Assembly (NCBI GenBank): GCA_907165275.2
Contig: CAJRBF020000006.1
Coordinates: forward strand, 62,001 to 126,000
DNA from: Zygaena filipendulae
Lineage: Eukaryota > Arthropoda > Insecta > Lepidoptera > Zygaenidae
Length of the DNA: 64,000 bases
Direction: 5' to 3'
In this document: piece by piece, positions 41,697 through 53,232 of the stretch
How the letters are laid out: each line of letters opens with the position of its first letter
Numbering within the stretch: the stretch's first letter is position 1
Made by a program: the position numbers and the translations under genes
Notes under the pieces: model-generated
Database searches by the model: none
The model's input: the letters and a program-made list of their open reading frames with translations, nothing else
Told to the model about the DNA's origin: nothing

Positions 41697-43190
41697 CTAG
41701 TTCAATAAACTTATAACAGTAACAGAGATCCCCCATAGATCAGCTGTTTTTTTAAGATTTATTGTCTTAAACACCTTGAAGATATCATATACACTTACAT
41801 GGCTAAAACTGAATTCACTAGAACATTCTGGAACATTTTCCTTAAGAAGTGACTCTGCAACGGGGGTAGAAGAGCCTAAAGTGCTGGTTAAAGAAACGGG
41901 TATTTTAGCGAAGAAGCTTTCAAACTCATTCGCGACTTCCAAATCTGACTGAATGATTTTACCATTAATACATAGCTTAATGTTAGTGTCACCGGATTTA
42001 GCTTTACCTGTTTCTTCATTAATTACTTTCCATGTGGCTTTAACTTTATCATTACTATTTTTGATCTTTGAACTAATAAAATGGGACTTAGACAACATGC
42101 AAACTGTTTTGAAAATTTTTGAATATGATTTTACATACTCTTTAAACTCTTCACTATGATTGAACTGCCTTTCATAGTATAACCCATATAACACTTGCCT
42201 ACTTTTGTGTATTCCTACTGTTGCCCATTCGCTAAAGGCAGGACTGTTGGTAACTGTGATCACTTTAGAACTAAATATTGAGTTATAATGACGGTGAAAC
42301 GTTTGAAAGAATGAATTATATAAGGAATTAGGATCATAGTTTGACTGTGTAAAAGATAAGTTATTAATCAATTCTACCCGCATTCGCTCCAAGCGATCAG
42401 TGGTTACCGGCACATAATTAATTTTCCTTTTAGTTACATGGTTTTTTATTATTTCAAAATTTATTAACTGACCGGAGTGGTCAGAGTCTAATTTGTTAAT
42501 AATATTCTTGTGTTTGGGAACTACATCACTATAAATATTATCCAAACAGGTTGACGTAGTAGTGCATATCCTAGTAGGCTCCATAAATAAATGTAAAAGA
42601 TTGTGAGATTTGAATAAATTTAGAATATTACAAGACAAGGATGTTTTTTCTAGAATGTTAATATTAAAATCTCCACAAACAAACAACTTCTTACCAGTAT
42701 TACTTAACTTGCACAAAACAACATCCATAATTTCTGAAAAATAGGAGTAATCGCCAGAAGGAGGTCTATATACACAAACAACAATGAATTGCTCTAATTG
42801 TACACAGGCAAGCTCAATTATACATTCTACAGAGAGAGATACAATATCCTTCCTTTCTTTAAATTTAAGGTGTCTATTTATAAAAATTAATGACCCCCCA
42901 TGTATTGCATTCACTCTGCAGAATGAGCTACCGACCCTGTGATTACTGAAATTAAACATGAGCTGATGCCCCCTTAACCAGTGTTCTGTAATACACATAA
43001 TACTAATATTCTCCGAATTCATGAATAATTTCAGCTCCAGCTGCTTGCCTGCTGTCAAACAATATATATTTTGATGCACCAGGTTAATACAATGAACATT
43101 TGAAGTATGCTTTTTCTTTGGACTCCCTTTCAAACAATGATAATCATTTGTCATGTCAGATAACTTAATTAGATTAGTGCCAGAGGTCAT
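41697..43190 (-). pseudogene. CR1-like ORF2: AP endonuclease and linker, truncated before RT (497 aa)
   Basis: The frame opens with LVHQNIYCLTAGKQLELK, then SIMCITEHWL (catalytic E), GSLIFINRHLKF, VCVYRPPSGDYSYF, LFVCGDFNINIL, CLDNIYSD and SDHSGQLINF (catalytic D-H). The linker has KVKATWKVINEETGK and ends at the RT N-terminal motif INLKKTADLWGIS. A stop comes at once and no RT palm follows. The endonuclease half looks intact. Confidence 0.85.
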
Positions 43191-43199
43191 CTCTATTGT

Positions 43200-44663
43200 C
43201 TTATTATTTAATTTAAATTATTTTGAATTAATTGTGATGTCAATAAATTATCATCATATTGTATGTCCCAATTAGATGTCAATAAAATATCATTTTCAAA
43301 TCAAATCAAATCAAATCAAATATACTTTATTGCACGCACACAGAAGAAAACACATATTACAAATACACAGTTACATAGTAGGTACGTACAATTTAGGTGA
43401 CCTATATTGCTAAGAGCAATCTTTTCATAGGCAACCTAAGTTAGAGGGAGAGAGGAAGAGAAAGGTAGAGAGTGCGGCATTTAGATAACATTCCAAAAAC
43501 AGATACAAAAACGAATTGGGACTACTTAAACATACATTAGACGGACATAAATAAATATATATATACACATACAATAAACAACAGCAACAACAAACATTTT
43601 GTATGTCAAAATTGTTAGTTGTTAATTGTATGTCAAAATTATTAATATTCATAATGTCATTGTTACCAATGTCATGTAACTGCTCAATAGAAGCAGAATA
43701 ATTACTAGCCAAGTTCTTGGCTAAGATTTCAAAATAATATGATAGCGCAACTGCTACCTGTCGCTTAAAACTATGAGAAAGGTAATAACTACCTTTTGTC
43801 AAATAATGATATTTATTACTAACAAAAGTGTTAGTGTCAATTATATGGAACTTATCATTGTATTTTGAAATAGTGTATAGATATTCATTAAGCTTATATT
43901 TAATATTATTTTCTGCTTCTGGCAATGTCCTACAGTATGGGAATGTAAACAAAATTACCTTTTTTAAGTTGGAACTTAACAAATAATTACAATATTTAAT
44001 AAGGTCTTTTTTGCCCACATTTCCCCTATTTTGAACAAAAATAATTAAATTTGTGTAAGCTTTGAGATTACAGTTTAATGTTTTATTCATTATGACGTCA
44101 AAACATGCTGACGGTGAACAATTATTAAAAATAGAATGTCCCTTGAATTGAGAGTTTAGTATTGAGCCCATATTTCTCCCAATGTCATCGCTGAACATAA
44201 TAGTATTTTGCAAAGAACTTAAAGACTGCTGAGAACAGGCATTCGACCTGTCCTGCATTGAAATAGAAGGTTGGGAAGAGGGTTCACTCGTCTGCTGTGA
44301 ATAACTAGAGCAAACATAACTAAATGAATTATTATTAACTTTTGAGTTAATGTGTTCTGTATTACAGTTTGATGGTTTTAAAAGGTTTTTCACTGCATTA
44401 GAGTACTCCCTGATCACCTGTTGAGAAGTTTCATATTTTTTATTGATGGATGTTAAAGAGTCTGTAAGTTGCTGAATCTTTAATTGTAGTTTTTTTGTGT
44501 CAGCTTCATGCTGTAACCTACTATTTTGTAATTTATTGGTACATATTTCTAAATCGTCTAATAAAGTAATTTTTTCTTTACTTGCCTTTGCATACAAGGA
44601 TACAGATTTATGACTTTTGTAACGGTACGCCCCCTCTAGGACGCAGACATAGTCTATGCACAT
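43200..44663 (-). pseudogene. CR1-like ORF1 with SGNH-esterase-like domain, split by a LINE
   Basis: The N-terminal coiled coil covers about residues 20-95 (KITLLDDLEICTNKLQ...). A Ser/Gln-rich spacer and an esterase-like domain follow (LIIFVQNRGNVGKKDLIKYC, VILFTFPYC, FHIIDTNTF), as in ORF1 of some CR1-type LINEs. A 298-bp LINE tail (43297-43594) interrupts the end. Removing it with one CATTTT copy continues the frame as NNFDIQNDILLTSNWDIQ to IQNNLN and a TAA near 43215. The first residues up to about 44640 may come from other DNA. Confidence 0.75.
43297..43594 (-). mobile_element. 5'-truncated LINE 3' end, 298 bp
   Basis: On minus it ends AATAAAGTATATTTGA(TTTGA)n, with CATTTT target duplications (43291-43296 and 43595-43600). 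The TATTGCACGCAC...GCAATCTTTT block is of a kind common in lepidopteran LINE tails. Confidence 0.85.
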
Positions 44664-45430
44664 CTAGCCGGCGCGCCGCGCTCGCCGGCGCGCTCTAGCG
44701 GCGGCCTCGGGCCATGCGTTCAACATCCACTTCTCGCCGCACTCCCGTATCGCGCGCATCTATGCTTTTTTTCGTTTTACCAATTATTATTGTAAACGCT
44801 GTGTCGCTAGTATTAATTTCCAATTATTGTACTTTACGATAATTACAGTGATTGCACAAAGTGTATTCTGTAAGTTTTATTGCTTATAGTGGGGCCCCAC
44901 GTTGGGCGCCACTATTTATTATTCGATAAAAATATATAATTTACGCTTAAAATATAAGTTACAATAGAATATTATAGTTAAAGAACACGAAAACTAGTTA
45001 ATTTAGTCTTTACTTGGTCAAAAAAAGAAATAAAACATTTAAATTATGACTTAAAAACTACCTGTCACTCTCAAGTATCAAATTCTTGCAAATCACAGCA
45101 AAATCCAATTTAAAACGTAAAACTTAATAATCGAATCGAATTATGAGCTATAACATTGGAAATGGGCTTTAATTATCAACAATTTGAACGAAATTTAATA
45201 AATTACACGGAACACAAAAAATCAGCTGTTACTCGTAGGGTTGCCAGAACCAAAAAAAAATGCAAACTTATAATACCCCCCCCTGACTTTTATAATGCAA
45301 ATACTTTCAGGCCGAAGTCCAATCTCAAGACCTTTCCATTTTCACAAGCAACAATTTGTAGGGTGTTACCCCCACGTTATTATGTTTAAATAGCCATGCA
45401 TTTATTGACCTAGGCCATTTGTATTCATTC
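44664..45430 (-). mobile_element. Gypsy LTR and leader fragment
   Basis: Minus-strand TGGCGCCCAACGTGGGGC (44911-44894) is the classic gypsy-type primer-binding site. AT-rich DNA on its 5' side (44912 to about 45373, beginning near GGGGGTAACACCC) is the probable LTR and AT-rich leader follows. GC-rich DNA at 44665-44760 is of unknown origin. No coding region is supported. Confidence 0.55.
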
Positions 45431-45434
45431 TAGT

Positions 45435-45565
45435 CAACCATGCGATACGCTGTCGCGGTCGTTTATTCGTATGTAAGCCAACCATGCGATTCACTGTCGC
45501 GGTCGCTTTTACATTTATGCAAGCCAACCATGCGATTCGCTGTCGCGGTCGCTTTTACATTTCTA
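45435..45565. repeat. Element P leader repeats, about 45-bp unit, three copies
   Basis: CAACCATGCGATNCNCTGTC followed by GCGGTCG starts at 45435, 45479 and 45525, immediately inside the P primer site. Confidence 0.85.
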
Positions 45566-45575
45566 ACTTAGCCAT

Positions 45576-45594
45576 GATCCTGGTCACGGCACCA
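45576..45594 (-). other. Element P primer-binding site (tRNA-His type)
   Basis: Minus-strand TGGTGCCGTGACCAGGATC begins 3 nt after the 5' LTR. Its complement, ATCCTGGTCACGGCACCA, fits the 3' end of tRNA-His (acceptor strand pairing with GCCGTGA). This is from memory of animal tRNA-His sequences. Confidence 0.72.
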
Positions 45595-45597
45595 ATT

Positions 45598-46980
45598 TGT
45601 AACTTACCCCCCCTCGCGCGACTTCCTCCAATCTACTTCTTACTACGATAATCTCTAATTTGGCCTGATTGGCTAGTGGTTAGGACTCTAATTTCGTTGT
45701 GTGCAGTAACCTATGATCCTTATAGGTTGAGATTGAACTATCGTCTTAGTATTTGCATCATAGTTTTTTGTTTGGTTAAGTTTATAGCTAAGATTCTAAA
45801 GTTAATACATGAACGATCTCTAATTTATGCTTAGCGAATACACGGACGGTTTTATATTAGTACACGGACGAATCCCTATTTTTATTGCTTTCGTGCGACC
45901 TCTCTCCTAACTTTAGGTGGATGATCTATTTTTAATCTATTTATGTGGATGATCTAGTTTTGTTAGTTTGTTTGTGACGACCTGCCTCCCTAACATTATA
46001 TCGATGTTCTATTTTATTAGTTTGTTTTCCGGCCTAATTCATTAGTTTGTTTTGACGACCTAATCTATTGCTTGTAGGCTAAGTTTGAATAATCCTGACC
46101 CTAATGTTTGTCTATCTCTACAATTTGTTTCAGTTTGTGTTTGTCGGTTTAACCCCGGTCAACATCTCGTCAAAAGCTACCATTCCTGGCTCAGATGGCT
46201 CAGACATTGACAGGACGCATAAATATATATAATAAACCACCCAGACGATTCTATTCCAAGGTCGACCAGATTTTGTCCCCTCAGCATGACGCAAGCATTG
46301 GCCACAGGAACCTCAAGTACTACGTGAAATGATTGTTGGCACTGCAACCAATCCCGACGTCAAACCGAAGGTAAGGCTTCCAGTTAATACATAAGTATTC
46401 GCCAGAAGGTGGTATAGCCCCTCCTGCGCTATTCCACGGTGATGACCATCCAGCACAATGCCTTCGTCACCTCCCCCAACCTGTTTCACAAGGTAGAGGA
46501 TCATTCTAGATGGTTACATCTAAGATCAATCACCAGCGTCCGTTTCAGGAATCCAGTGAGGAGACTGTACGTCCCAAGTCCGAAGACTACCGCCGCGTTG
46601 GAGCCATGGTGAGCCCTTGAATATGTGCCAGCCCGAAGACCAGGGTTGGGTGGAACCACCACAAACCAAACCCCAGCACAGTGATCCAAAATTGTATGTG
46701 TGTGTTATCGGAGACCAATCTCTCCCTGGAACCTGGAACTTCAGCTGATGAACTCTCTGTCATACTGCAAGCAGTAAGGCCGTAGCCTAGCCGTAGCTGT
46801 AGAGTTGAATGGCTCTCTCTCCCCTGTGAACCCACTCGGGCATCCAACTCGTTCTGCCACATCAGAACATTGGCAAGCACATCGTGTTGAAAAACACAAA
46901 GGTTGCCGAGAATCTAGCGTCAGCGACGAGGTCGCCAACAGCCGATCCCCCAGCCTCTGCACAACGGTCTCGATCGCAAA
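45598..46980 (-). mobile_element. Element P, 5' LTR, U5-side part (copy C)
   Basis: It is nearly identical to 24781-26157. It is broken at CGATCGCAAA by Jockey-2 and continues at 51493. Confidence 0.88.
45662..45711 (+). other. tRNA-His-like 5' half inside LTR copy C
   Basis: GGCCTGATTGGCTAGTGGTT to GTGTGCAGTAACC, 65 bp from the LTR edge and about 70 bp from the primer site. Confidence 0.7.
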
Positions 46981-47287
46981 CTTACTTTTAAAAGGTCTTT
47001 ATTTAATAAATAATATAAATTTACAGCACATACCTGACACAGTCAAGGAAATAGCCTGTCAATATAAATTTTACAATGCAACACAGGCGAAACGCCTCTT
47101 TAGGCATTTATAACACTAACAAAATTTGTAATTAACACGGTTATTAAACTGGAAGAAATATAGTTTCGTATGGTTACTTAGATAGATCGTTACACATTTA
47201 TAGCTTTGTATATGTTTGTATATTTGATTTTTTAATATAATCAAACAGATTTACAAATATATTCAAAGAGACGAGATAAGATTTAGT
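46981..47287 (-). other. Extra DNA beyond the Jockey-2 poly-A (possible 3' transduction)
   Basis: AT-rich sequence present in neither LTR copy A nor B. On minus it follows the A-tract and ends with AATAAA-containing DNA (AATAAATAAAGACCTTTTAA) next to the target site. Confidence 0.5.
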
Positions 47288-47402
47288 TTATTTTTTTTTT
47301 TTTTTTTTATCAATAAATACTAACAAGAAGGTAGATAGAGTACTGTTGGCATACACAGTCGCAGAGCAGAGACTCACACCCACGTTGTCCTAGCGGATGA
47401 CA

Positions 47403-50120
47403 TCATAGACAATAGTGATGTGGCAATCGATATGTCTTGTATGTATCGATAAAAGGCAGGTCGGCTAATCTTGTTTTACCAATAGCTGATATTAAATTAT
47501 TTTGATTAAGGGGATTTTTATGCAAGTAAAATTTTTGTGTAATTTTTAATATGTAATCTATTAGAAAAGGTAGTCCTACTTTAAGATGTAGTTCGGATAG
47601 GTTTGTGAACATCGGTGTACTATATGAAATTCTAAGCGCTTTATTTTGAATGCTTTGCAGTGACGCATAGTTAGTTGAACTTGTACTGCTCCAGACAGGG
47701 CAAGCATAAGTAATACAGGGCCGAACCAGTGTAGTATAAACTTTTAGTTTTACTGTAGAACTTAAATTGCTGCGTCTATTTAGTATGGGCGAAAGTGCAT
47801 TAAGGGCTTTCAAGCTTTTCATTTTATTTTTTTCCGTATGCACGGTCCAATTCAGTTTTGAGTCCAGAGTAACTCCAAGATATTTTACTGATCTACTTCA
47901 TGGTACCTTATATCCACCAATCATTATACATCTCTGCGGAATGGAGCGTCTACGTGAGAACATGATAGCCTCTGTTTTTGAATTATTAAGTTTTAATTTC
48001 CATTTATTAAAATAGGACTGCAGTAAGTCAACAGACATTTGTAATCGTGAAATTATGAGGTCCTCGTCATTAGACGAAGTAAATGATGATGTGTCGTCGG
48101 CAAAACATGCCAAGTGGGTATGAGGCTGCTTTGGGATATCATTAAGGTACAGAATGAATAATAATGGTCCCAAAACAGAGCCCTGGGGGACGCCAGCAGG
48201 GATGGCAAACAGTTCAGACTGGTCATTTCCGATGTGTACACAATATTGACGATCTCTAAGGTAAGAATCTATGATTTTTACCAAACTACGGTCGATACAA
48301 GTATTGACAAGTTTGTGGATTAGGCCATCATGCCAGACGGTATCAAAGGCCTTCTCGATATCCAGTAAAATCATGCCTGTAGACTGTTTCAAGTTCAGGT
48401 GATACGAAATGTGTTCGCTAACACGAGCCAATTGATGCGTGGTAGAATGTGACTTACGAAACCCAAACTGCTCGTCAATTAAATCCGATTTAATGTGCAT
48501 TAAGATTCTATCAGCGACAATGCGCTCAAATACTTTACTGAGAGTAGGCAATAAGCTAATTGGACGGTAGTTCATAGGGATGGCGTCATCTCTACCAGGT
48601 TTTTTGATGGGGATAATTTTCGCAGTTTTCCAGAAGTTAGGGAAATAAGAAAACTGCAAACAGGCATTAAAAATCTTTGCAAGTAGAACAATACATTTCT
48701 GAGACAGGTTTTTAAGCAGTATGCTTTGGATATCATCTATACCAGGTGATTTTTTTGCTCTGTAGTCGGCGAACTATTGACCAGATCTCTTTGGGACGCA
48801 CTGGTTTTTCCAATGTGCCTGGACTGAAACTTTTAACTACAGTCAACGTGTTAGCAACAGCATCCTGGATACCATCAATATCTTTCCAGGCAGTTGTCAG
48901 GTGCATATTTGCTTGGAACGCAGAGGCGAGAGCATTACACTGGTCAAAATCGGTAATAGTGTACGATTTATCTGGTTTTATCAAGGCAGGAATTGTTACT
49001 GGCTTTGTGCTGAGTGATTTAATAACCCTCCATAAGTCTGAGCTAGGACATTTTATGCCGTTGAGTTTAGCATCCCAGATATGGTCATTATACTTCCGGA
49101 TGGTAGCTTGTATATTATATTGCAATCTATTTATTTCAGATCTAAGCAACCTAATAGTGAATGTATCAGGTATACGTTTTATCCGAGCTTTGAGTATGTT
49201 TTTCCTACTTATCATTTGTTTGATAAAACGAGGCAATGGTTTAGGTTTAGGATCACAGATAACTTTAGGTACACAATGATCTCTGGCTTCAGTCAGTAGG
49301 AGCGTAATTCTCTCAACCTCCTTGTTTATTTCAGCCGTCGAAGAAAGCGTCTTACTTGAAAGCATGATATGAGAGTTCAAGTAGTTCCTAAATCTTTTCC
49401 AGTCCGCCGAGGCAAAATTATGAAAAGTGCGATAACCACGCTCAATCTTACCAGTTATGGTAAAAGCCACAGGCAGGTGATTAGAAGAAAGTCCAGACAC
49501 CGCCCGAACACAGCTGATATTTGGAGTGTTCTTAGCTAGTATAAGATCGGGAGTAGAGGGTATGCGATTTTTTACATAATGGATTAGAGTTGGACTTGTT
49601 GGGGCATAGATTATGTAATCATGTGAAAGCATATGATTAAAGAGAATGTTGCCGTGCAAATTAGGTGTTTTGCAGTTCCAGTGCATATGGCGGGCATTAA
49701 AGTCACCCACCAGTACAACACGCAAGTTAACTTTAAGAGTATTTCTACGTCTTTAGGAATAAGTGGGAGATTAGGAGACTGATAAACAGATATAATAGTA
49801 TGACGCTGTCCAGATACCAATATGTTGATCCCAACAGCTTCAAGATTGGTTGTTTTTGGGAGTTCTAAGCGAACATAGTTTATAGAATTATTTACAAAAA
49901 GAGCAACACCTTGACCACGATTATTAATGTGTTTATCCTTGCGAATGCAAGTATAGCCAGGGATACTTATGTTTACATTAGGGTTGATTCTTGTCTCACA
50001 TATAGCCAATATATCACAGTGCAGTTTAAGTACAGCTACATCTGTGAGCTCGTGCAGCTTATTGCGTATGCCATCAGCATTCCAGTAAAGAATTTTGAGT
50101 TCCCTATTTGGATTAGACAT
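47403..50120 (-). pseudogene. Jockey-2 ORF2: endonuclease and reverse transcriptase, lightly damaged
   Basis: It starts at ATG 50120, overlapping the ORF1 stop. The endonuclease has LKILYWNADGIRNK, ICETRINPN, then after a frameshift near 49740 VLVGDFNARHMHWNC and LSSNHLPVAF. A second frameshift near 48750 falls at a run of seven A. The RT frame has YRPISLLPTLSKVFE, MILLDIEKAFDTVWHDG, GVPQGSVLGPLLF and the intact active site CFADDTS. An in-frame TGA (47898-47900) follows GGYKVP, and the same frame continues SRSVKYLGVTL to the end at 47403. Three lesions in about 900 codons point to a fairly young, inactive copy. Confidence 0.88.
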
Positions 50121-51324
50121 ATTTACCTAAATGCGACAGTACAAGTATAACTTTGTCCATTTCAGACAAACAGGAATCAAACTCTTTTTTAATACATTTG
50201 ATCGTATTAAGTATATTAAGTATTTCGAAAGTAGTGGAGTCCATGTCTCCTGGTGGTGTTGTGCAAACAGAAGGTGGTGTTACCGACTGGATTAAGTTTT
50301 CCTTTTGTAAGTTTGGTAGTTTGTTGTCTTTGATAATGCTTGGTTTCGAAGAGGCAACTTTGGACCATGTTCTACCATCTGTTAGAGCAACTTTAGCTGG
50401 TGCTATTACTTTACTTTCCTGCAGTTTCTCTAGGTATTTGATCCGGGCGATACATTTATTATAGTTTGCTGGGTGGTGCTCATTACAATTACAACACTGA
50501 GCTGGACTAGTGCGATCTTTTTTCGGGCAGTCTCTTGAAGAATGCTTACCAATACACTTAATGCACCTCTCGGGCATATTACAGTTATTAGAGGCGTGTC
50601 CAAATCGTTGGCATCGATAACATTGTGTTCCTACATTATTATTAGGTGTATACTTCTGAATTTGGACAGCACAATTACACAGGTATTTTATTTGCCTGAA
50701 TTTCGTCAGGTCAGCTCCTTGTGGTAGTTTGATGAGCAAAGGTGGACAAAACGACTTTTCAGGAGTAGATAGACCAAGACTATGGATAGTCACATTTGTG
50801 AATCCAAGAGTTGTTAGTTCCTCGGAGAGATCCGCAGTTGATATCGGTGGAAGGCCACGTATAACAATTTTGTAGGATTTATCTTCTTTTCGGGTGTAAG
50901 TATGAAAAGCAATGTTATCATCACGTAATTTTTGTGTTAGAGATTTGTGACCTTCATTAGTGTGACAATAAACTGATAACTTTTTGTTACCTTTATAATG
51001 TAAGTGAAACGCTTTGGTGACACTAGAAACCAAGGTGATATAGTGCTGGTGGGTCATCTCAGGATTCGTTTCAATGATGATTGGAGGAACTCGTTTATAG
51101 CCAGGTTTCTTGGTCATGGAAGTACTAATTGAAGCATCTATAGGACTGTGAGCTTCTTCATTTGGTAAGGATCCAAAGCGGTTTTGAGTAGAAATGCCAA
51201 GACTTTTGGTACCTGTATTACTCCGTGCCAAGGCGGGACGTTTAGGCTGGCTCCATTCACTATCATCCTCAGCAGATCTTTTGCTGGGCAAACTTTCAGT
51301 AGATGCCCGCAAAAACTTATCCAT
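50113..51324 (-). CDS. Jockey-2 ORF1: Gag-like zinc-knuckle protein (403 aa)
   Basis: An intact frame. The N-terminal half is basic and Ser-rich. An RRM-like part (YKIVIRGLPPISTADLSEEL) follows. The CCHC knuckles are CYRCQRFGHASNNC, CIKCIGKHSSRDC and CCNCNEHHPANYNKC. The C-terminal helix region ends HLGKYV. The stop overlaps the ORF2 ATG (TATGTCTAA), suggesting coupled reinitiation. It binds element RNA. Confidence 0.9.
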   Translation of the reverse strand: MDKFLRASTESLPSKRSAEDDSEWSQPKRPALARSNTGTKSLGISTQNRFGSLPNEEAHSPIDASISTSMTKKPGYKRVPPIIIETNPEMTHQHYITLVSSVTKAFHLHYKGNKKLSVYCHTNEGHKSLTQKLRDDNIAFHTYTRKEDKSYKIVIRGLPPISTADLSEELTTLGFTNVTIHSLGLSTPEKSFCPPLLIKLPQGADLTKFRQIKYLCNCAVQIQKYTPNNNVGTQCYRCQRFGHASNNCNMPERCIKCIGKHSSRDCPKKDRTSPAQCCNCNEHHPANYNKCIARIKYLEKLQESKVIAPAKVALTDGRTWSKVASSKPSIIKDNKLPNLQKENLIQSVTPPSVCTTPPGDMDSTTFEILNILNTIKCIKKEFDSCLSEMDKVILVLSHLGKYV

Positions 51325-51492
51325 AACCAGGGAGATAGTATCGATAAGTCACTTGTCCCATCACTAATATGAATGGTGAGATAATTACTTTTATTTTTAA
51401 TTTTTAATCAGTGGGTAGTTAATTTTTGTAATAATTGAAGCGCGAAACGATAACGTGGGCACTCAAGAAACGTATGCACACCACGACACCTT

Positions 51493-52814
51493 AAAGCGCA
51501 GGGACCTACGTAAGCATACATGTGGTTGCGAGTCACAGTAGCTCCAGTCTGTCTCCGCAGTCAGCAATCGAGCCACAGAGCGCATTGGCCCATCAGTAAT
51601 GTTTATAATAAAAAGAAAGGCAAAACAGAAGGAAGAGCGAACAACCCTTCCCTGGTGTAGGAGAGGGCCGGCATCTCCAGTCAGCCGCATCGGTGATATG
51701 TAGATTGAATAACACGGAAGGCGTTGTTATTCAAGGTAAGGTACAAGGTGCACAACGAAACTCGTCACGGCGCAGATGACTCAAGGCGCGGATTTTTACC
51801 CATCTACGCCATCATACGCTCGTGACGTGCAATGTCCAACCGTTCAAGATTAGAGTTCCGTTTGCTTCGAGCCTATTTGGTACTGTGATTTGAAGATCCT
51901 TCCTCGTGACTAATGTTTTTAGGTCTACGCTCGAGATATCCTAACGGACGTCAAGTGCGCTGACAGACCCTCGCACAAAAACATCAAACCACTCTGCGCT
52001 ATCGCTCGCTCAACAAGACTATTCGTAACGAACCGTCTTTTGTAATGATAAAAATCAATACAAATATTCTACTCAAAGCATCTCGTTCACGAAGCACATC
52101 GGCCCACATACGCTTTCATGCGACCACCAAGTATCACAATCGCGCATGCTCGCCTCTGCACAACGCAATCAGGACACAATGCGTAATGACGAAACTTTCA
52201 GGTCGCGTGTACGAATCCTTGCACAAACCGATAAATCGTTCTGCGCGCAGACCGCTCGACCACGACGTACTTTGCATAAATATTATTTATTAAAAAATTT
52301 GTATGAGAAAATAAATTTTATGTTTGATAAATGTGCAATAATATTATATTTATTGTCCCTTAGACGTTCCCTCCCCAGCGCATTCGTTTATTATTACACT
52401 ATTATCAATTTACTTTCCCAACAAACTTTTGTCGTCAGGACATTTTTTTACCTCCGTATTCCCCGTAGATATACGGCTCGTGGATACTGGCGGTGCGTTC
52501 ACTGAGACGCCTGAGGCGGAGATTCGTGTTTTCCAACTTGATCCTATACTCTTGAAATTCAACATACATTTGGTATTCCCTAATACAAGCACTTTCTATC
52601 ATAATATAATATTTTGCCCTATCTCTTTTAGTTTCAGAGTTATTATTGACAAATGTACTAAAACTTGTTTTTGATGTAATTTGTACTGCAATGTCCTCTA
52701 ATATGTTCTTAATGTAATTTTATAGGTGTATTTTATTATCTTCTATACTTTAATAATTATTTAAGTTTTTAATTATAACCAAAAAAATTTTGTAGGACCT
52801 TATGGGTCGTCACA
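51493..52814 (-). mobile_element. Element P, 5' LTR, U3-side part (copy C)
   Basis: It continues copy C to GGGTCGTCACA. The right flank CTAT is the partner TSD of 24777-24780. Confidence 0.88.
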
Positions 52815-53232
52815 CTATCATATTCCTACTTAAGCTACGATTACTGGTACTGACGAAATGCGTCCTGGTTACTATTTTTATCAACTACTGGTTGCTACCA
52901 AAATATCTAACTATTACAATATACATATAAACCCGCATTGTTTATTCACCTTAATACCTAACTACCTGTTTAGCTTCAATTCCGGTATACAATCTAACTA
53001 CCTACTATCGTTTGTTTACTTCTACTAAATTTCCTATCAACGGAAAGGGTGGGGTAGGAACCCTTGTTAATGCCTTACCCCTGGAGTACCTGGATTCAAC
53101 CACTGATGAATTTAATTTCTTCGTTAATTTAACACATAAAAATTAACTTACCATAACTTAAATAAAAACTACTACAATATTTCCTAACTCCCGTTTTCGT
53201 TTCATAATGACTCCTTCATACTGTCCGGATTT
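52815..53232. other. Element G internal 3' region
   Basis: AT-rich, with no coding region supported. A GGAAAGGGTGGGG tract lies at 53041. Confidence 0.5.

Larger units (their letters stand above)
41680..44663 (-). mobile_element. CR1/L2-like LINE fragment with ORF1 and endonuclease
   Basis: Minus-strand ORF1 (44663-43200, split by a LINE insertion) is followed by the first part of ORF2 (43190-41697). RT and 3' end are missing; homology fades where the DIRS-side repeat starts. The 5' boundary near 44640 is uncertain, because the ORF1 frame runs into GC-rich DNA of another origin. Confidence 0.75.
46981..51492 (-). mobile_element. Jockey-2: nearly full-length Jockey-like LINE
   Basis: It is inserted in the 5' LTR of P: GATCGCAAA|...|AAAGCGCAGGG, where copy B reads GATCGCAAAGCGCAGGG, so the TSD is about 3 bp (AAA). 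ORF1 is 51324-50113 and ORF2 50120-47403, the latter with two frameshifts and one stop. A poly-A tract (plus-strand T-run, 47288-47310) is followed by about 300 bp of other DNA before the LTR resumes. Confidence 0.88.
24781..52814 (-). mobile_element. Element P: long-LTR retrotransposon, 28 kb with nested insertions
   Basis: 5' LTR 52814-45598 (split by Jockey-2), tRNA-His-type primer site 45594-45576, leader repeats, interior, polypurine tract 27486-27474, 3' LTR 27473-24781; TSD CTAT. The interior holds a gypsy integrase remnant (27944-29128) that probably belongs to P, then DIRS, CR1-like and gypsy-LTR insertions. No gag or RT of P itself is found, so either much of P was deleted or P was non-autonomous. 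Confidence 0.8.

Noticed and set aside
45156..45389. 77-aa plus-strand ORF
   Set aside because: Low-complexity frame across the probable gypsy LTR; no domain.
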